Source: CBDCKR01 sp964572045 (lineage in GTDB: Bacteria > Gemmatimonadota > Gemmatimonadetes > Longimicrobiales > Gaopeijiaceae). From it: a stretch of DNA of 41,128 nucleotides. Position numbers and translations under genes: made by a program. Below the pieces are notes generated by a model that had not been told where the DNA came from, did no database searches, and was given only the letters and a program-made list of their open reading frames with translations. Every line of letters begins with the position of its first letter. Position 1 is the stretch's first letter. Of this stretch, positions 8,540 to 16,615 are shown piece after piece. The stretch is from positions 1 through 41,128 of the forward strand of contig CAZNEI010000022.1 of NCBI GenBank assembly GCA_964572045.1. Reading direction: 5' to 3'.

Positions 8540-9107
8540 GCGGGTCGTGCCCCCGATCGTACTCTAGAGTTTCGCATGAGCCTCAAGCTCCTCCACCTCC
8601 GTGGCCCTCGCGCCCGATTCGAAGGTCCGGGCGAGAAGGCCGACCTCGCCCCGGCGTCGTTGCCGGAGGCCGGATCGGGCCGGTCTCGCCGCACGATCTC
8701 TCGAATCTGCTACCCAAAGGGAAATACCCCTCAAGAGGGCCCGGGATCGGCCCCTGTCCGGGTCTTCGAGCCTCGGCCGCACGGAGACTCCACGGTAAGG
8801 GGCACCCCTTGGGCGGAGATTCTCCCGGCGCCGGCTGGGGGGATCCCCTCGATGCTCCGAGCCCGCTCCGCGGGGGGACCACGACCTCCGACGAGTCGCC
8901 ATGGGCAGGACGTCCGACCACGGTCGCGCCCGACGGACGATCGTGTGCCCGGAGTGGCCGAACCGCGGCGCTCGACGGACCGTGGCGATGACCGGTATCT
9001 CCCCCGGCTGAGCGGCACCGCTCCCTTGTTCCGAACCTGCAACCCTACTAGAGTTTCCAAGCTCTTTGCGGGGGAGAATAGGCTGACGACGATGCATAAG
9101 TTAGACG
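8540..9107. other. Intergenic region between two divergent transcription units
   Basis: I see no convincing gene in either strand here. The open frames are Arg/Pro/Ser-rich shadows without RBS or recognisable motifs. The region separates the leftward acyl-CoA operon from the rightward RsbW-like gene, so it should hold both promoters. A 10-base perfect palindrome ACTCTAGAGT lies 20-30 bases upstream of the dehydrogenase ATG (about 8561-8570), and TAGAGTTT recurs at 9049-9056, ahead of the rightward gene. Confidence 0.5.
9026..9054 (+). promoter_or_regulatory. Candidate sigma-70-type promoter for the RsbW-like gene
   Basis: TTGTTC (9026-9031) and TAGAGT (9049-9054) are separated by exactly 17 bases, in the sense of -35 and -10 boxes, about 54 bases before the ATG at 9108. 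The -10 matches consensus in 4 of 6 positions and the -35 in 3 of 6. This is pattern matching by eye, without transcript data. Confidence 0.3.
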
Positions 9108-9119
9108 ATGCATAAGTTA
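9088..9119 (+). repeat. Perfect 16-bp tandem duplication over a start codon
   Basis: GACGATGCATAAGTTA occurs twice in direct succession (9088-9103 and 9104-9119). Each copy carries ATG CAT AAG. The first ATG (9092) opens a 7-codon frame, MHKLDDA, that stops at TAA 9113-9115. The second ATG (9108) opens the RsbW-like protein, which begins MHKLRVSF. The mini-frame stop lies inside the first codons of the main gene, in another frame. The only purine-rich RBS-like run (GGGGGAGA, about 9070-9077) is placed for the first ATG and is over 25 bases from the second. The duplication therefore probably displaced the gene from its RBS and left re-initiation as the likely route. Confidence 0.9.
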
Positions 9120-9533
9120 AGGGTCTCGTTCTCACCCGAGACGTCCGCCGTGCGCGGGCTGGCGCAGATGGTGGAGGCCTTCGGCGACGTCAACGAGCTC
9201 CCGCCGGACAAGGTCTTCATGATCAACCTGGCCGTCGACGAGTTGATCATGAATACGGTGAGCTACGGCCTTCAGGAGGTCGCCCAACCGGAGGTCGAGT
9301 TCACTCTGCAGGCTTCCGATGCCGTCCTGGCGCTGACGATGGTCGACAACGGCCATCCGTTCGATCCGACGCAAGACACCGATCCCGACCTGTCGTCGGG
9401 AGTCGACGAACGGGCCATCGGAGGCCTGGGCCTGCACCTGGTCAAGGCGTTCGCCGACCGGATGGAGTATGCATACGTGGACGGCAAGAACCGGTTGACG
9501 CTGGAGCACGATCTTGCGCCGGCCGGCGGGTAG
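9108..9533 (+). CDS. RsbW-like ATP-binding anti-sigma factor / serine protein kinase
   Basis: A 141-residue stand-alone GHKL ATPase domain of the anti-sigma-factor-kinase type. The N-box is INLAVDELIMNTVSYG, the G1 box VDNGHPFDP and the G2 box GGLGLHLVKAFADRMEY. There is no dimerisation/His domain, so it is not a histidine kinase. Family members bind a sigma factor or phosphorylate an anti-anti-sigma (STAS) partner on Ser/Thr. No STAS, PP2C or sigma gene is adjacent, so the partner is unknown. The start sits in the second unit of a 16-bp tandem duplication. The ATG at 9092 cannot be used for this product because its frame closes after seven codons. It is flanked on both sides by gene-poor DNA and is probably monocistronic. 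Confidence 0.85.
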   Translation: MHKLRVSFSPETSAVRGLAQMVEAFGDVNELPPDKVFMINLAVDELIMNTVSYGLQEVAQPEVEFTLQASDAVLALTMVDNGHPFDPTQDTDPDLSSGVDERAIGGLGLHLVKAFADRMEYAYVDGKNRLTLEHDLAPAGG

Positions 9534-9919
9534 CCGGCAGACGTAGCACGGGGTGCATCGGGAAGCGGCCCCGCGAGGCGCTCGGATCGGCGTCTGTCGG
9601 GCGCTGCGGATTCGCGGCCAAGGCGCTGTGGGGGGCGGCGGAGCTCTCCCGCCCTTGCTCGATCAAGGACCACGTCGGGGGGACCGTCAGGATCAGCGGT
9701 CCAAGCCACGGTCATCCTCGGCGAGGACATCCGCGAAGCGGCCCCTGCCGCAGCCGCCCGCGGGGGCGAACGCTTGGGGAGACTCTCCGAGTCGTCGCTT
9801 TGGTCGCCCCCGCGCGCCCGACGCGGTCAGGCCACCTCATCCGGCGCTCGCCGCCGCCGTTGGGCACGTGGGCCTTCGTTGCGCCTAGCGGGAGAGTCCG
9901 ACGCCTCCGGGGCCGCGAG
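9534..9919. other. Gene-free region
   Basis: Between the convergent RsbW-like and VanZ-like genes I find no supported gene, RNA or repeat. The open frames are Arg/Pro/Ala-rich shadows. No hairpin followed by a T run, of the intrinsic-terminator kind, was evident. Confidence 0.5.
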
Positions 9920-10471
9920 CTATCCGATCCTCCGCTTCCGTGCCCAGCTCAGCGTCAAGCTCGCTGCGATGGCCATCACCGCCGCCAGGACGTTGAACAG
10001 TATGTCGACGGGGTCGAAGACGCGGCTCGGTAGGTACAGCTGGATGAACTCGTCGATCACCCCGAGCAGGATCGCCAACGATACCGCGAGCAGCGCCGCT
10101 GCGGGAACTCGGCGGCCCTGGCTCACACGCTCGGTGAGAGCTTCGTGGATGAGCAGGGCGACCACGCCGTATTCGATCAGGTGGGAACGCTCCGTGGGGC
10201 TCGACATCCGCACCAGCACCAGCAGATAGACGGCCGCGATCCCCACGGCGACTCCGACCTCCGCCCCACCCGGGCGGGCCTTGAACCCCCGCGTCAAGAC
10301 GGTCGCGAGGATCATCACGCAGCAGAAGGCGAAGAGGCCCGCGCCCAAGGCGGTGTCGCCCCACGATCCGGCCACCGTTCGCGCCAGGCCGAGCGTGGAG
10401 TAGATCGTCGCCACGACGGCCAGAGTCCAGGCCCAAAGGCGCCGTTCACGTTTGGAGGCGAAAAGGGGCAT
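9920..10471 (-). CDS. VanZ-family integral membrane protein
   Basis: A 183-residue hydrophobic protein with about five predicted membrane segments: LWAWTLAVVATIYSTLGLA, the TALGAGLFAFCCVMILATVL stretch, VGVAVGIAAVYLLVLV, VPAAALLAVSLAILLGVI and ILFNVLAAVMAIAASLTL. The second half carries the VanZ-like signature: HLIEYGVVALLIHEAL, then IDEFIQLYLPSRVFDPVDIL with conserved acidic and Arg residues, then FN. VanZ proteins confer low-level teicoplanin resistance in enterococci, but most homologues have no known role. The basic C-terminus SWARKRRIG is cytoplasmic by the positive-inside rule. No resistance genes are nearby, so I would not infer resistance. It is convergent with the RsbW-like gene. Confidence 0.8.
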   Translation of the reverse strand: MPLFASKRERRLWAWTLAVVATIYSTLGLARTVAGSWGDTALGAGLFAFCCVMILATVLTRGFKARPGGAEVGVAVGIAAVYLLVLVRMSSPTERSHLIEYGVVALLIHEALTERVSQGRRVPAAALLAVSLAILLGVIDEFIQLYLPSRVFDPVDILFNVLAAVMAIAASLTLSWARKRRIG

Positions 10472-11018
10472 CGCATGGGTTCGAGCTGAAGCTGTCGTGG
10501 GCCTCGAGGTGCCGCGGCCCGCGAGACGCCCAAGGTAGGTGCGGCGGCTCCCTGAACGATAGCGCTCCGTCGCGAGCCCAAGAAGATGGGCCCGGGCCGG
10601 AGGTGGACCGGGGCGACCTCTGGGTCACGCCCCCAGCTTCTCGTGCACTGCCTCCGCGAGGCCCCCCCAGGGTCGCCCGAGACCTCGACGCGTCCGATGG
10701 CGGCGAGCCGCGGGCGGAGGGGCGGGCCGATGGGGGATGCGGCCGAGTATCCCGGCGGGAGCGACCGAGGAAGCGTCCTCTCCCGCAGTCGGCCGTTCCC
10801 CCGCGAGTCGGTGAACGTCGCGGCGGACGCCGTCCTCATCGGGGCCGTGCGCGCCCCGGAGCCGGCCGCCGCGCCGAACGGCAATCGACCCCGCGGGTGG
10901 GGAGGGCCGGGCCTCCTCGCTAGACGTTCGGCAGGGTTTCCCTGTATCGTTGCATCCCATCGCTCCGGCGCTCCGAGCTCCCACTTCCCCCAAAGGGGCC
11001 TTCCATGAAGTCGTCGAC
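10472..11018. other. Gene-poor region upstream of aroC
   Basis: No gene is recognised in this divergent gap between the VanZ-like gene and aroC. One minus-strand frame ending at 10625 closes with WGGLAEAVHEKLGA, which looks like a genuine protein C-terminus. Nothing coherent precedes it, so it may be the tail of a decayed gene. Near the right end, TATCGT (10945-10950) is a possible -10 element for aroC; the same hexamer precedes hslV. Confidence 0.4.
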
Positions 11019-12227
11019 ATGAGGCGCGTGTCCTTCCGCACGGCGGGTGAGTCCCACGGCCGGGGCCTTACCACCATCCTCGAAGGGATTCCTGCGGGCC
11101 TCTCCCTTGAGATGGATCGCGATGTCGATCCGGAGCTGAAGCGGCGGATGGGGGGATATGGCCGCGGGCGGCGCATGCAGATCGAGTCCGACCGCGCAGA
11201 GCTCATCTCCGGGATTCGCCTCGGAGAGACGCTCGGATCCCCCATCTCGATGCTGATATGGAACCGGGACTGGAAGAACTGGCGAACGGCCTTGTCCCCC
11301 CTGCCGCCCGATCCGGAGGGCAATCCGAAGGCTCTGAGATCCCTTTATCTGCCGAGGCCGGGACACGCCGATCTCGTGGGTCTTCTGAAGTACGACCGGC
11401 GGGACACGCGCGACATCCTGGAGCGCGCCAGCGCCCGCGAGACGGCGGCGCGCGTGGCGTGCGGCGCGGTCTGCAAGACGCTCTTGTCGAGCTTCGGTGT
11501 GCGCATCGGCAGTCACGTCACGTCGATCGGTGGTGTGGAGGCCGAGATCCCGTCCGTCCTGCCCGACCCCCTGAATGCCGCCGTGGATCCGTCACCCCTT
11601 CGGACTCTGGACCCGGAGGCCGAGGCGAAGATGATTGCGGCGATCGATCAGGCGAAGAGGGACGGTGACACGTTCGGAGGCATCTTCGAGGTGATCGCGC
11701 GGGGCCTTCCCGTCGGCCTCGGCAGCTACGTGAGCCACGACACCAAGCTGGACGGGCGCCTCGCGGGCGCCGTCATGTCCATTCATGCGATCAAGGGCGT
11801 GGAGATCGGGACCGGATTCGAGAACGCAAGACGTCCGGGCTCCAGGGTGCACGATGCCATCGTCACCGACGAGGCGGCCAGCCGGGCCGGCGGGATCGGT
11901 CGGTCCTCCAACCGGGCCGGAGGTATGGAGGGGGGCGTTACGAACGGACAACCGGTTGTCGTGCGTGCGGCGATGAAGCCGATCTCGACGCTGAGGAAGC
12001 GTCTTCCGAGCGTCGACATGCGTGACGGTTCGGCGGCGGATGCGGCCGTGGAGCGAAGCGATGTTTGCGCGGTTCCGGCGGCGGCCATCGTAGGAGAAGC
12101 GATGGTGGCCCTGGTCCTGGCCGACGCGTTTCTCGAGAAGTTCGGGGGAGACGCGATGACGGAGGTTCGGAGGAACTTCGACTCGTATGTTACGTACCTG
12201 AGCGAGCGCGGGTACGGTGGCCGGTGA
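11019..12227 (+). CDS. aroC: Chorismate synthase
   Basis: A 402-residue protein that converts 5-enolpyruvylshikimate-3-phosphate to chorismate with reduced FMN, the last step of the shikimate pathway. Signatures are the N-terminal RRVSFRTAGESHGRGL (His13 of the active site), RPGHADLVGLLKYDRRDTRD and the C-terminal part ASRAGGIGRSSNRAGGMEGG with NGQPVVVRAAMKPISTL. The frame is open 69 bases further upstream, but homology begins at MRRVSFRT, so I choose ATG 11019. The stop lies 11 bases inside aroK, so the two shikimate genes are co-transcribed and probably translationally coupled. Length and motifs are complete. Confidence 0.97.
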   Translation: MRRVSFRTAGESHGRGLTTILEGIPAGLSLEMDRDVDPELKRRMGGYGRGRRMQIESDRAELISGIRLGETLGSPISMLIWNRDWKNWRTALSPLPPDPEGNPKALRSLYLPRPGHADLVGLLKYDRRDTRDILERASARETAARVACGAVCKTLLSSFGVRIGSHVTSIGGVEAEIPSVLPDPLNAAVDPSPLRTLDPEAEAKMIAAIDQAKRDGDTFGGIFEVIARGLPVGLGSYVSHDTKLDGRLAGAVMSIHAIKGVEIGTGFENARRPGSRVHDAIVTDEAASRAGGIGRSSNRAGGMEGGVTNGQPVVVRAAMKPISTLRKRLPSVDMRDGSAADAAVERSDVCAVPAAAIVGEAMVALVLADAFLEKFGGDAMTEVRRNFDSYVTYLSERGYGGR

Positions 12228-12753
12228 GCGGCCGCTCCGGGTCCTGCTGCTCGGCTTCATGGCGAGCGGAAAGACCACCGTGGGCGGGGAGTTGGCGGTG
12301 CGGCTGGGCTGGCGCTTCCACGACTTCGACGCCGTGGTGGAAGGCCGTGCGGGGGCTTCGGTATCGGAGATCTTCGAGCGTCGGGGAGAGGCCCACTTCC
12401 GGGCGCTCGAGGCTGAGGTGGCTCGCGAGCTACTCCCCGAGGAGCACGTTGTCTTGGCGGCCGGGGGGGGCTGGCCGGCCCAGCCGGGCAGCTGGGATGC
12501 CGTGCCCGAGCGCACGCTCAGCGTGTGGCTGCAGGTGTCGCCGGGGGTTGCGGTTCGCCGCGCATCCAGCGAGGGTCCGGTCCGACCGCTTCTCGCGGGT
12601 CGCGACCCCGCGGCTCGCGCTGTCGAATTGTTGAAGAGGCGAAAGAGCTCGTACGGGAGAGCTCAGGTTTCTTTCGACTCCGATGTGGACGGCCCGGCGG
12701 CGATGGCAGCGAAGATCGAGAGGATCGTCCGTGGTGAAGCTGACGCAGGATAG
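12217..12753 (+). CDS. aroK: Shikimate kinase
   Basis: A 178-residue P-loop kinase phosphorylating shikimate at the 3-hydroxyl. The Walker A motif GFMASGKTT spans residues 13-21, the shikimate-binding DFD lies in RFHDFDAVVE, and VLAAGGGW supplies the substrate-loop glycines. The LID region is around VRPLLAGRDP. The GTG start at 12217 overlaps the end of aroC by 11 bases, and the stop TAG is directly followed by the topA ATG. Having aroC and aroK side by side makes this a dedicated shikimate-end unit feeding into the topA operon. Confidence 0.95.
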   Translation: MAGERPLRVLLLGFMASGKTTVGGELAVRLGWRFHDFDAVVEGRAGASVSEIFERRGEAHFRALEAEVARELLPEEHVVLAAGGGWPAQPGSWDAVPERTLSVWLQVSPGVAVRRASSEGPVRPLLAGRDPAARAVELLKRRKSSYGRAQVSFDSDVDGPAAMAAKIERIVRGEADAG

Positions 12754-15228
12754 ATGACGGCGAAGAGAATGAAGAGACTGGTGATCGTCGAATCACCGGC
12801 GAAGGCGAGAACGATCGGCCGCTACCTTGGAAGCAACTACGAGGTCGCGGCCTCGGTCGGCCATGTGCGTGACCTGCCGAAGAGAGAGCTGGGCGTGGAC
12901 GTGGAAGCCGGATTCGAGCCGAAGTACGTCACGGTTCGCGGCAAGGGCAAGATCCTGAGCCAGCTCAAGCGAAAGGCCAAGGGCGCGGAGAGCATCATCC
13001 TCGCGACGGACCCCGACCGGGAAGGGGAGGCGATCGCCTACCACGTGGCTCATCAGCTCGGGCTGGAGAGCCAGCAGGATCGATTCCAGCGCGTCACCTT
13101 CCGGGAAATCACGAAGGGAGCCGTGCAACAGGCCCTCGAGAGCCCCGAGCCCCTCGACATGCAGAAGGTGGAGGCCCAGCAGGCGCGCAGGATCCTCGAT
13201 CGCCTCGTGGGCTACCAGGTCAGCCCGTTTCTTTGGAGGCCGATCCGCCCTGGCCTCTCGGCGGGTCGCGTCCAGACCGTCGCGCTCCGCCTGATCTGCG
13301 AGCGAGAGGACGAGATTACGGCCTTCGACTCCGTCGAGTACTGGTCGGTGACGGCTCGACTCCGCAAGGGGGGCCAACCCTTCGTGGCGAAGCTTCACCG
13401 GATCGACACGAAGGCCTTTGCTCTCGGTGACGGAGCGTCTGCCCGGGCTGTGGTCGAGGACGTCACCCCTCTCGACTTCAAGGTCGGCGAGGTCAGGAGA
13501 AGGGAGCGGAGGAAGAACCCCGCCCCGCCCTTCACGACGTCGACGCTCCAGCAGCAGGCCGCCAAGCGGTTGCGCTTCACGGCGCGCCGCACGATGCAAC
13601 ACGCCCAGAAGCTGTACGAGGGCATCGAGCTGGGGAGCCGCGGCTCCGTAGGCCTCATCACCTACATGCGTACGGATTCAACCCGGGTATCGGGCACCGC
13701 CGTCGCCCAGGCTCGCCGCTGGGTCAAGAGCGAGTTCGGGAGCGAGTACGTGCCCGCTGCCCCCCGACTGTGGGGCGGCAAGCAGCAAAAGGCGGCGCAG
13801 GAGGCGCACGAGGCGATCCGGCCGACGGACGTGGGCGTGCACCCCGACCACGTCCGCCGCTTCGTGGACGGCGCCACGGCGTCTCTCTATGAGCTCATCT
13901 GGCTACGCTTCGTGGCGAGCCAGATGTCGCCCGCGGTCCATGACACGACGGCTGTGGACTTCCCCCTGGCGGGAGCCAGCGGGAGGAGATACCTGTTCCG
14001 ATCCACGGGCTCCATCATGAAGTTCCAGGGGTTCACCCGTCTCTACCTCGAGGCGACCGAGGCCGCCGAGCACCGGCGGCTCGAGGACCTCGAACCGCTG
14101 CCGGAGCTGTCGGTCGGAGACTCGGCCTCGGTCGACGGCATCGACCCGCGCCAACACTTCACCCAGCCTCCTCCGCGTTTCAGTGAAGCCTCGCTCGTGC
14201 GTGAGCTCGAGAAGCTCGGAATCGGCCGCCCGTCCACCTACGCGCAGATCGTTTCGACGATCCGGGACCGCTCGTACGTGGAGCTGGAGGACCGCCGCTT
14301 TCGCCCGACCCCGCTGGGCGATGTCGTTTCGAAGCTGCTGGTTCGGGTCTTTCCGAACATCTTCGACGTGGACTTCACGAGCCGCATGGAGACTGCGCTG
14401 GACCGGGTCGAGGAGGGCCAGCTGCATTGGCGGACCCTGCTCGGCAAGTTCTACCCGCCGTTCCGGGAGCAGCTCGAACAGGGGGAGCCCCGCTCGGCAG
14501 AGATCATCAAGGCGATCCTGGCCGCCGACGGCGAGACCTGTGACCTCTGCGGCCGCCCGATGCAGGTGCGCTTCAATCGGTTCGGTCGCTTTCTGGGGTG
14601 CGTGGGATATCCCGGCTGCAAGGGGAAGCGGGCACTGGACGGAGCACCCGAGGAAATGACGCTGGGCCGCGACCCGGCTACCGATCTTCCCGTGCATTTG
14701 AAGGAGGGTCCCTACGGGCCGTACGTGCAGCTGGGCGACGGTGAGGGTGGGCGCAAGCCGAAGCGTTCGAGTCTCCCGAAGGACTGGAGGATCGAGGACG
14801 TCGGGCTCGCCGAAGCCCTGCGTCTCTTGTCGCTCCCGCGCTCCGTGGGTGTCGACCCGAAGACGGGCGAGGAGGTCGTCGCCGGCCTCGGTCGATACGG
14901 CCCCTTCGTGCGGCGTGGCAAGAAGTTCGCAAGCCTCTCCAACGCGGCCGAGCTCTTCACCGTCGGTCTCGACGAGGCGCTGCGGCGTCTCAACGAACAG
15001 CGCCCGGGTCGTTCGGTGCTGCGGCAGCTCGGCCCGCATCCCGAGTCCGGCCGTGATCTGCGGGTCCTCTCCGGGCGCTACGGCCCCTACGTGACCGACG
15101 GGAAGGTCAACGCGAGCCTTCGGAGGGGCACGGCGCCCGAGGAGCTGACCGTGGAGACAGCGGTGAAGCTCCTGGCTCAGGCGGCCGCGCGGAGGAAGTC
15201 CGGCCGCCGCACTCGCAGGAAGAGGTAG
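12754..15228 (+). CDS. topA: DNA topoisomerase I (type IA)
   Basis: An 824-residue enzyme that relaxes negative supercoils through a 5'-phosphotyrosine. The TOPRIM domain starts KRLVIVESPAKARTIGRYLG, with the acidic ATDPDREGEAIAYH. The active-site Tyr is about residue 304 in GLITYMRTDSTRVS. Near residue 590 a four-Cys zinc finger is present (CDLCGRPM then GCVGYPGCKG). Three C-terminal repeats of the GxYGPYV type follow (EGPYGPYVQLG, GRYGPFVRRGKKFAS, GRYGPYVTDGKVNAS), and the protein ends in a basic tail (SGRRTRRKR). The ATG at 12754 abuts the aroK stop and has AGGA just upstream. An internal ATG at 12769 is possible but less well placed. Confidence 0.97.
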   Translation: MTAKRMKRLVIVESPAKARTIGRYLGSNYEVAASVGHVRDLPKRELGVDVEAGFEPKYVTVRGKGKILSQLKRKAKGAESIILATDPDREGEAIAYHVAHQLGLESQQDRFQRVTFREITKGAVQQALESPEPLDMQKVEAQQARRILDRLVGYQVSPFLWRPIRPGLSAGRVQTVALRLICEREDEITAFDSVEYWSVTARLRKGGQPFVAKLHRIDTKAFALGDGASARAVVEDVTPLDFKVGEVRRRERRKNPAPPFTTSTLQQQAAKRLRFTARRTMQHAQKLYEGIELGSRGSVGLITYMRTDSTRVSGTAVAQARRWVKSEFGSEYVPAAPRLWGGKQQKAAQEAHEAIRPTDVGVHPDHVRRFVDGATASLYELIWLRFVASQMSPAVHDTTAVDFPLAGASGRRYLFRSTGSIMKFQGFTRLYLEATEAAEHRRLEDLEPLPELSVGDSASVDGIDPRQHFTQPPPRFSEASLVRELEKLGIGRPSTYAQIVSTIRDRSYVELEDRRFRPTPLGDVVSKLLVRVFPNIFDVDFTSRMETALDRVEEGQLHWRTLLGKFYPPFREQLEQGEPRSAEIIKAILAADGETCDLCGRPMQVRFNRFGRFLGCVGYPGCKGKRALDGAPEEMTLGRDPATDLPVHLKEGPYGPYVQLGDGEGGRKPKRSSLPKDWRIEDVGLAEALRLLSLPRSVGVDPKTGEEVVAGLGRYGPFVRRGKKFASLSNAAELFTVGLDEALRRLNEQRPGRSVLRQLGPHPESGRDLRVLSGRYGPYVTDGKVNASLRRGTAPEELTVETAVKLLAQAAARRKSGRRTRRKR

Positions 15229-15256
15229 CTCGTTCGGAGGCGGAGAGACGAGAGCG

Positions 15257-16615
15257 GTGGGCAGGCGCGTCGAAGTCGTGGGAGGGGGCCTCGCGGGATG
15301 CGAGGCGGCCCTGCAGGTGGCGAGCCGGGGCCATCCCGTGACCCTTCGTGAGATGAGGCCGCAGACGACGACGGCGGCGCACCAGAGCGACGACCTCGGC
15401 GAGCTCGTCTGCACGAACTCCTTCAAGAGCGAGATGCCGACGAACGCCCACGGACAGCTGAAGCGCGAGATGCGGAGGCTCGGGTCCGTTCTGCTCGAGT
15501 CCGCGGATCGGACGCGCGTACCTGCCGGGTCGGCTCTGGCCGTCGACCGGCACCTCTTCGCCCGGGCGATGACCCGAGCGATCGAGTCGCACCGCGACAT
15601 CGAGGTCGTGCGGGAGGAGTGCACCGGCCTGCCCCAGGGACCGGCGATCGTTGCCACCGGCCCGCTCACGTCGGATGCTCTGAGCGACTCGATGCGAGAG
15701 GCGCTCGGCGACGAGGGACTCGCTTTCTTCGACGCCATCGCACCGATCGTGCACCGCGACTCGCTCGACGAGGGCATCGTCTTCGAGGGTGGCCGCTTCG
15801 GAGAGGACAGCGATTACCTGAACTGTCCGATGTCGCGGGAGGAGTACCTCCGGTTTCTCCGGGCCCTGAACGAGGGGGACGTACACGTAGGCCACGACTG
15901 GGACGCCGTGCCGTACTTCGAGGGCTGCTTGCCGATCGAGGTGATGGCGTCTCGGGGGGAGGACACCCTCCGGTTCGGACCGATGAAGCCGATCGGGCTG
16001 GTCGATCCTCGCACGGGCAAGCGCCCCTACGCGGTGGTGCAGCTCCGTCGCGAAGATCGCGCGGGTCAGATGTGGAACCTGGTGGGATTTCAGACGCGCC
16101 TGAGGATCGGGGAGCAGCGGCGGGTCTTCCAGCTGATCCCGGGCCTTGCCGAGTGCGAGTTCCTTCGTTGGGGATCGATTCACAGAAACTCCTACCTCAA
16201 CTTCCCCGGCTGTCTCACGCCGTACGGCTCGCTGAAGGACCGTCCCGACCTCGTCTTCGCAGGTCAGCTTACGGGGGTCGAGGGATACACCGAATCTGCG
16301 GCGAGCGGCATCTTGGCCGGCATCAACATGGGGCGGCTCCTCGGCGGCGAAGAGCCGGTGGTGCCGCCACCGACGACGATGCTTGGAGGTCTATACCGCC
16401 ACCTGAGGGAGAGCGCCCCCTCCCGCTTCCAGCCGATGAACTCCAATTGGGGGCTGGTCGATCCCCTTTCAGGCCGCGTAAAGAACAAACGGCGGAAGCG
16501 GGAAATGTTCGCAGAACGCGCCGATGCCGACTTCGCGGAGTGGATGGCGGCGCACGGGGTCACGGGACGCCCGGGATGCGCGGCTCAAGGGACCTCGGCG
16601 CAGGATCCGCCGTGA
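15257..16615 (+). CDS. trmFO: Methylenetetrahydrofolate-tRNA (uracil-5-)-methyltransferase
   Basis: A 452-residue FAD- and folate-dependent enzyme making ribothymidine (m5U54) in the tRNA T-loop. The N-terminus VEVVGGGLAGCEAALQVASR is the FAD-binding Rossmann motif. ELVCTNSFKSEMPTNAHGQL and FEGCLPIEVMASRGEDTLRF carry the two conserved cysteines of the family. The GLVDPRTGKRPYAVVQLRR and QLTGVEGYTESAASG segments are also typical. The GTG start at 15257 follows topA by 28 bases, and the stop overlaps the xerC start (GTGA). The topA-trmFO-xerC-hslVU order is the same as in Bacillus and many other phyla. Confidence 0.96.
   Translation: MGRRVEVVGGGLAGCEAALQVASRGHPVTLREMRPQTTTAAHQSDDLGELVCTNSFKSEMPTNAHGQLKREMRRLGSVLLESADRTRVPAGSALAVDRHLFARAMTRAIESHRDIEVVREECTGLPQGPAIVATGPLTSDALSDSMREALGDEGLAFFDAIAPIVHRDSLDEGIVFEGGRFGEDSDYLNCPMSREEYLRFLRALNEGDVHVGHDWDAVPYFEGCLPIEVMASRGEDTLRFGPMKPIGLVDPRTGKRPYAVVQLRREDRAGQMWNLVGFQTRLRIGEQRRVFQLIPGLAECEFLRWGSIHRNSYLNFPGCLTPYGSLKDRPDLVFAGQLTGVEGYTESAASGILAGINMGRLLGGEEPVVPPPTTMLGGLYRHLRESAPSRFQPMNSNWGLVDPLSGRVKNKRRKREMFAERADADFAEWMAAHGVTGRPGCAAQGTSAQDPP

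Noticed and set aside
9920..10471. VanZ-like gene as an antibiotic-resistance determinant
   Set aside because: The family is broad and mostly uncharacterised, and no van genes are nearby. Membrane protein of unknown role is the safer reading.
13903..15777. 624-codon minus-strand frame opposite topA and trmFO
   Set aside because: A high-GC antisense shadow; no motifs, no RBS, and both sense genes are complete.
15619..16611. Long 5' extension of the xerC frame
   Set aside because: It reads trmFO in the wrong frame and has no recombinase homology before residue 1 of the GTG 16612 start.
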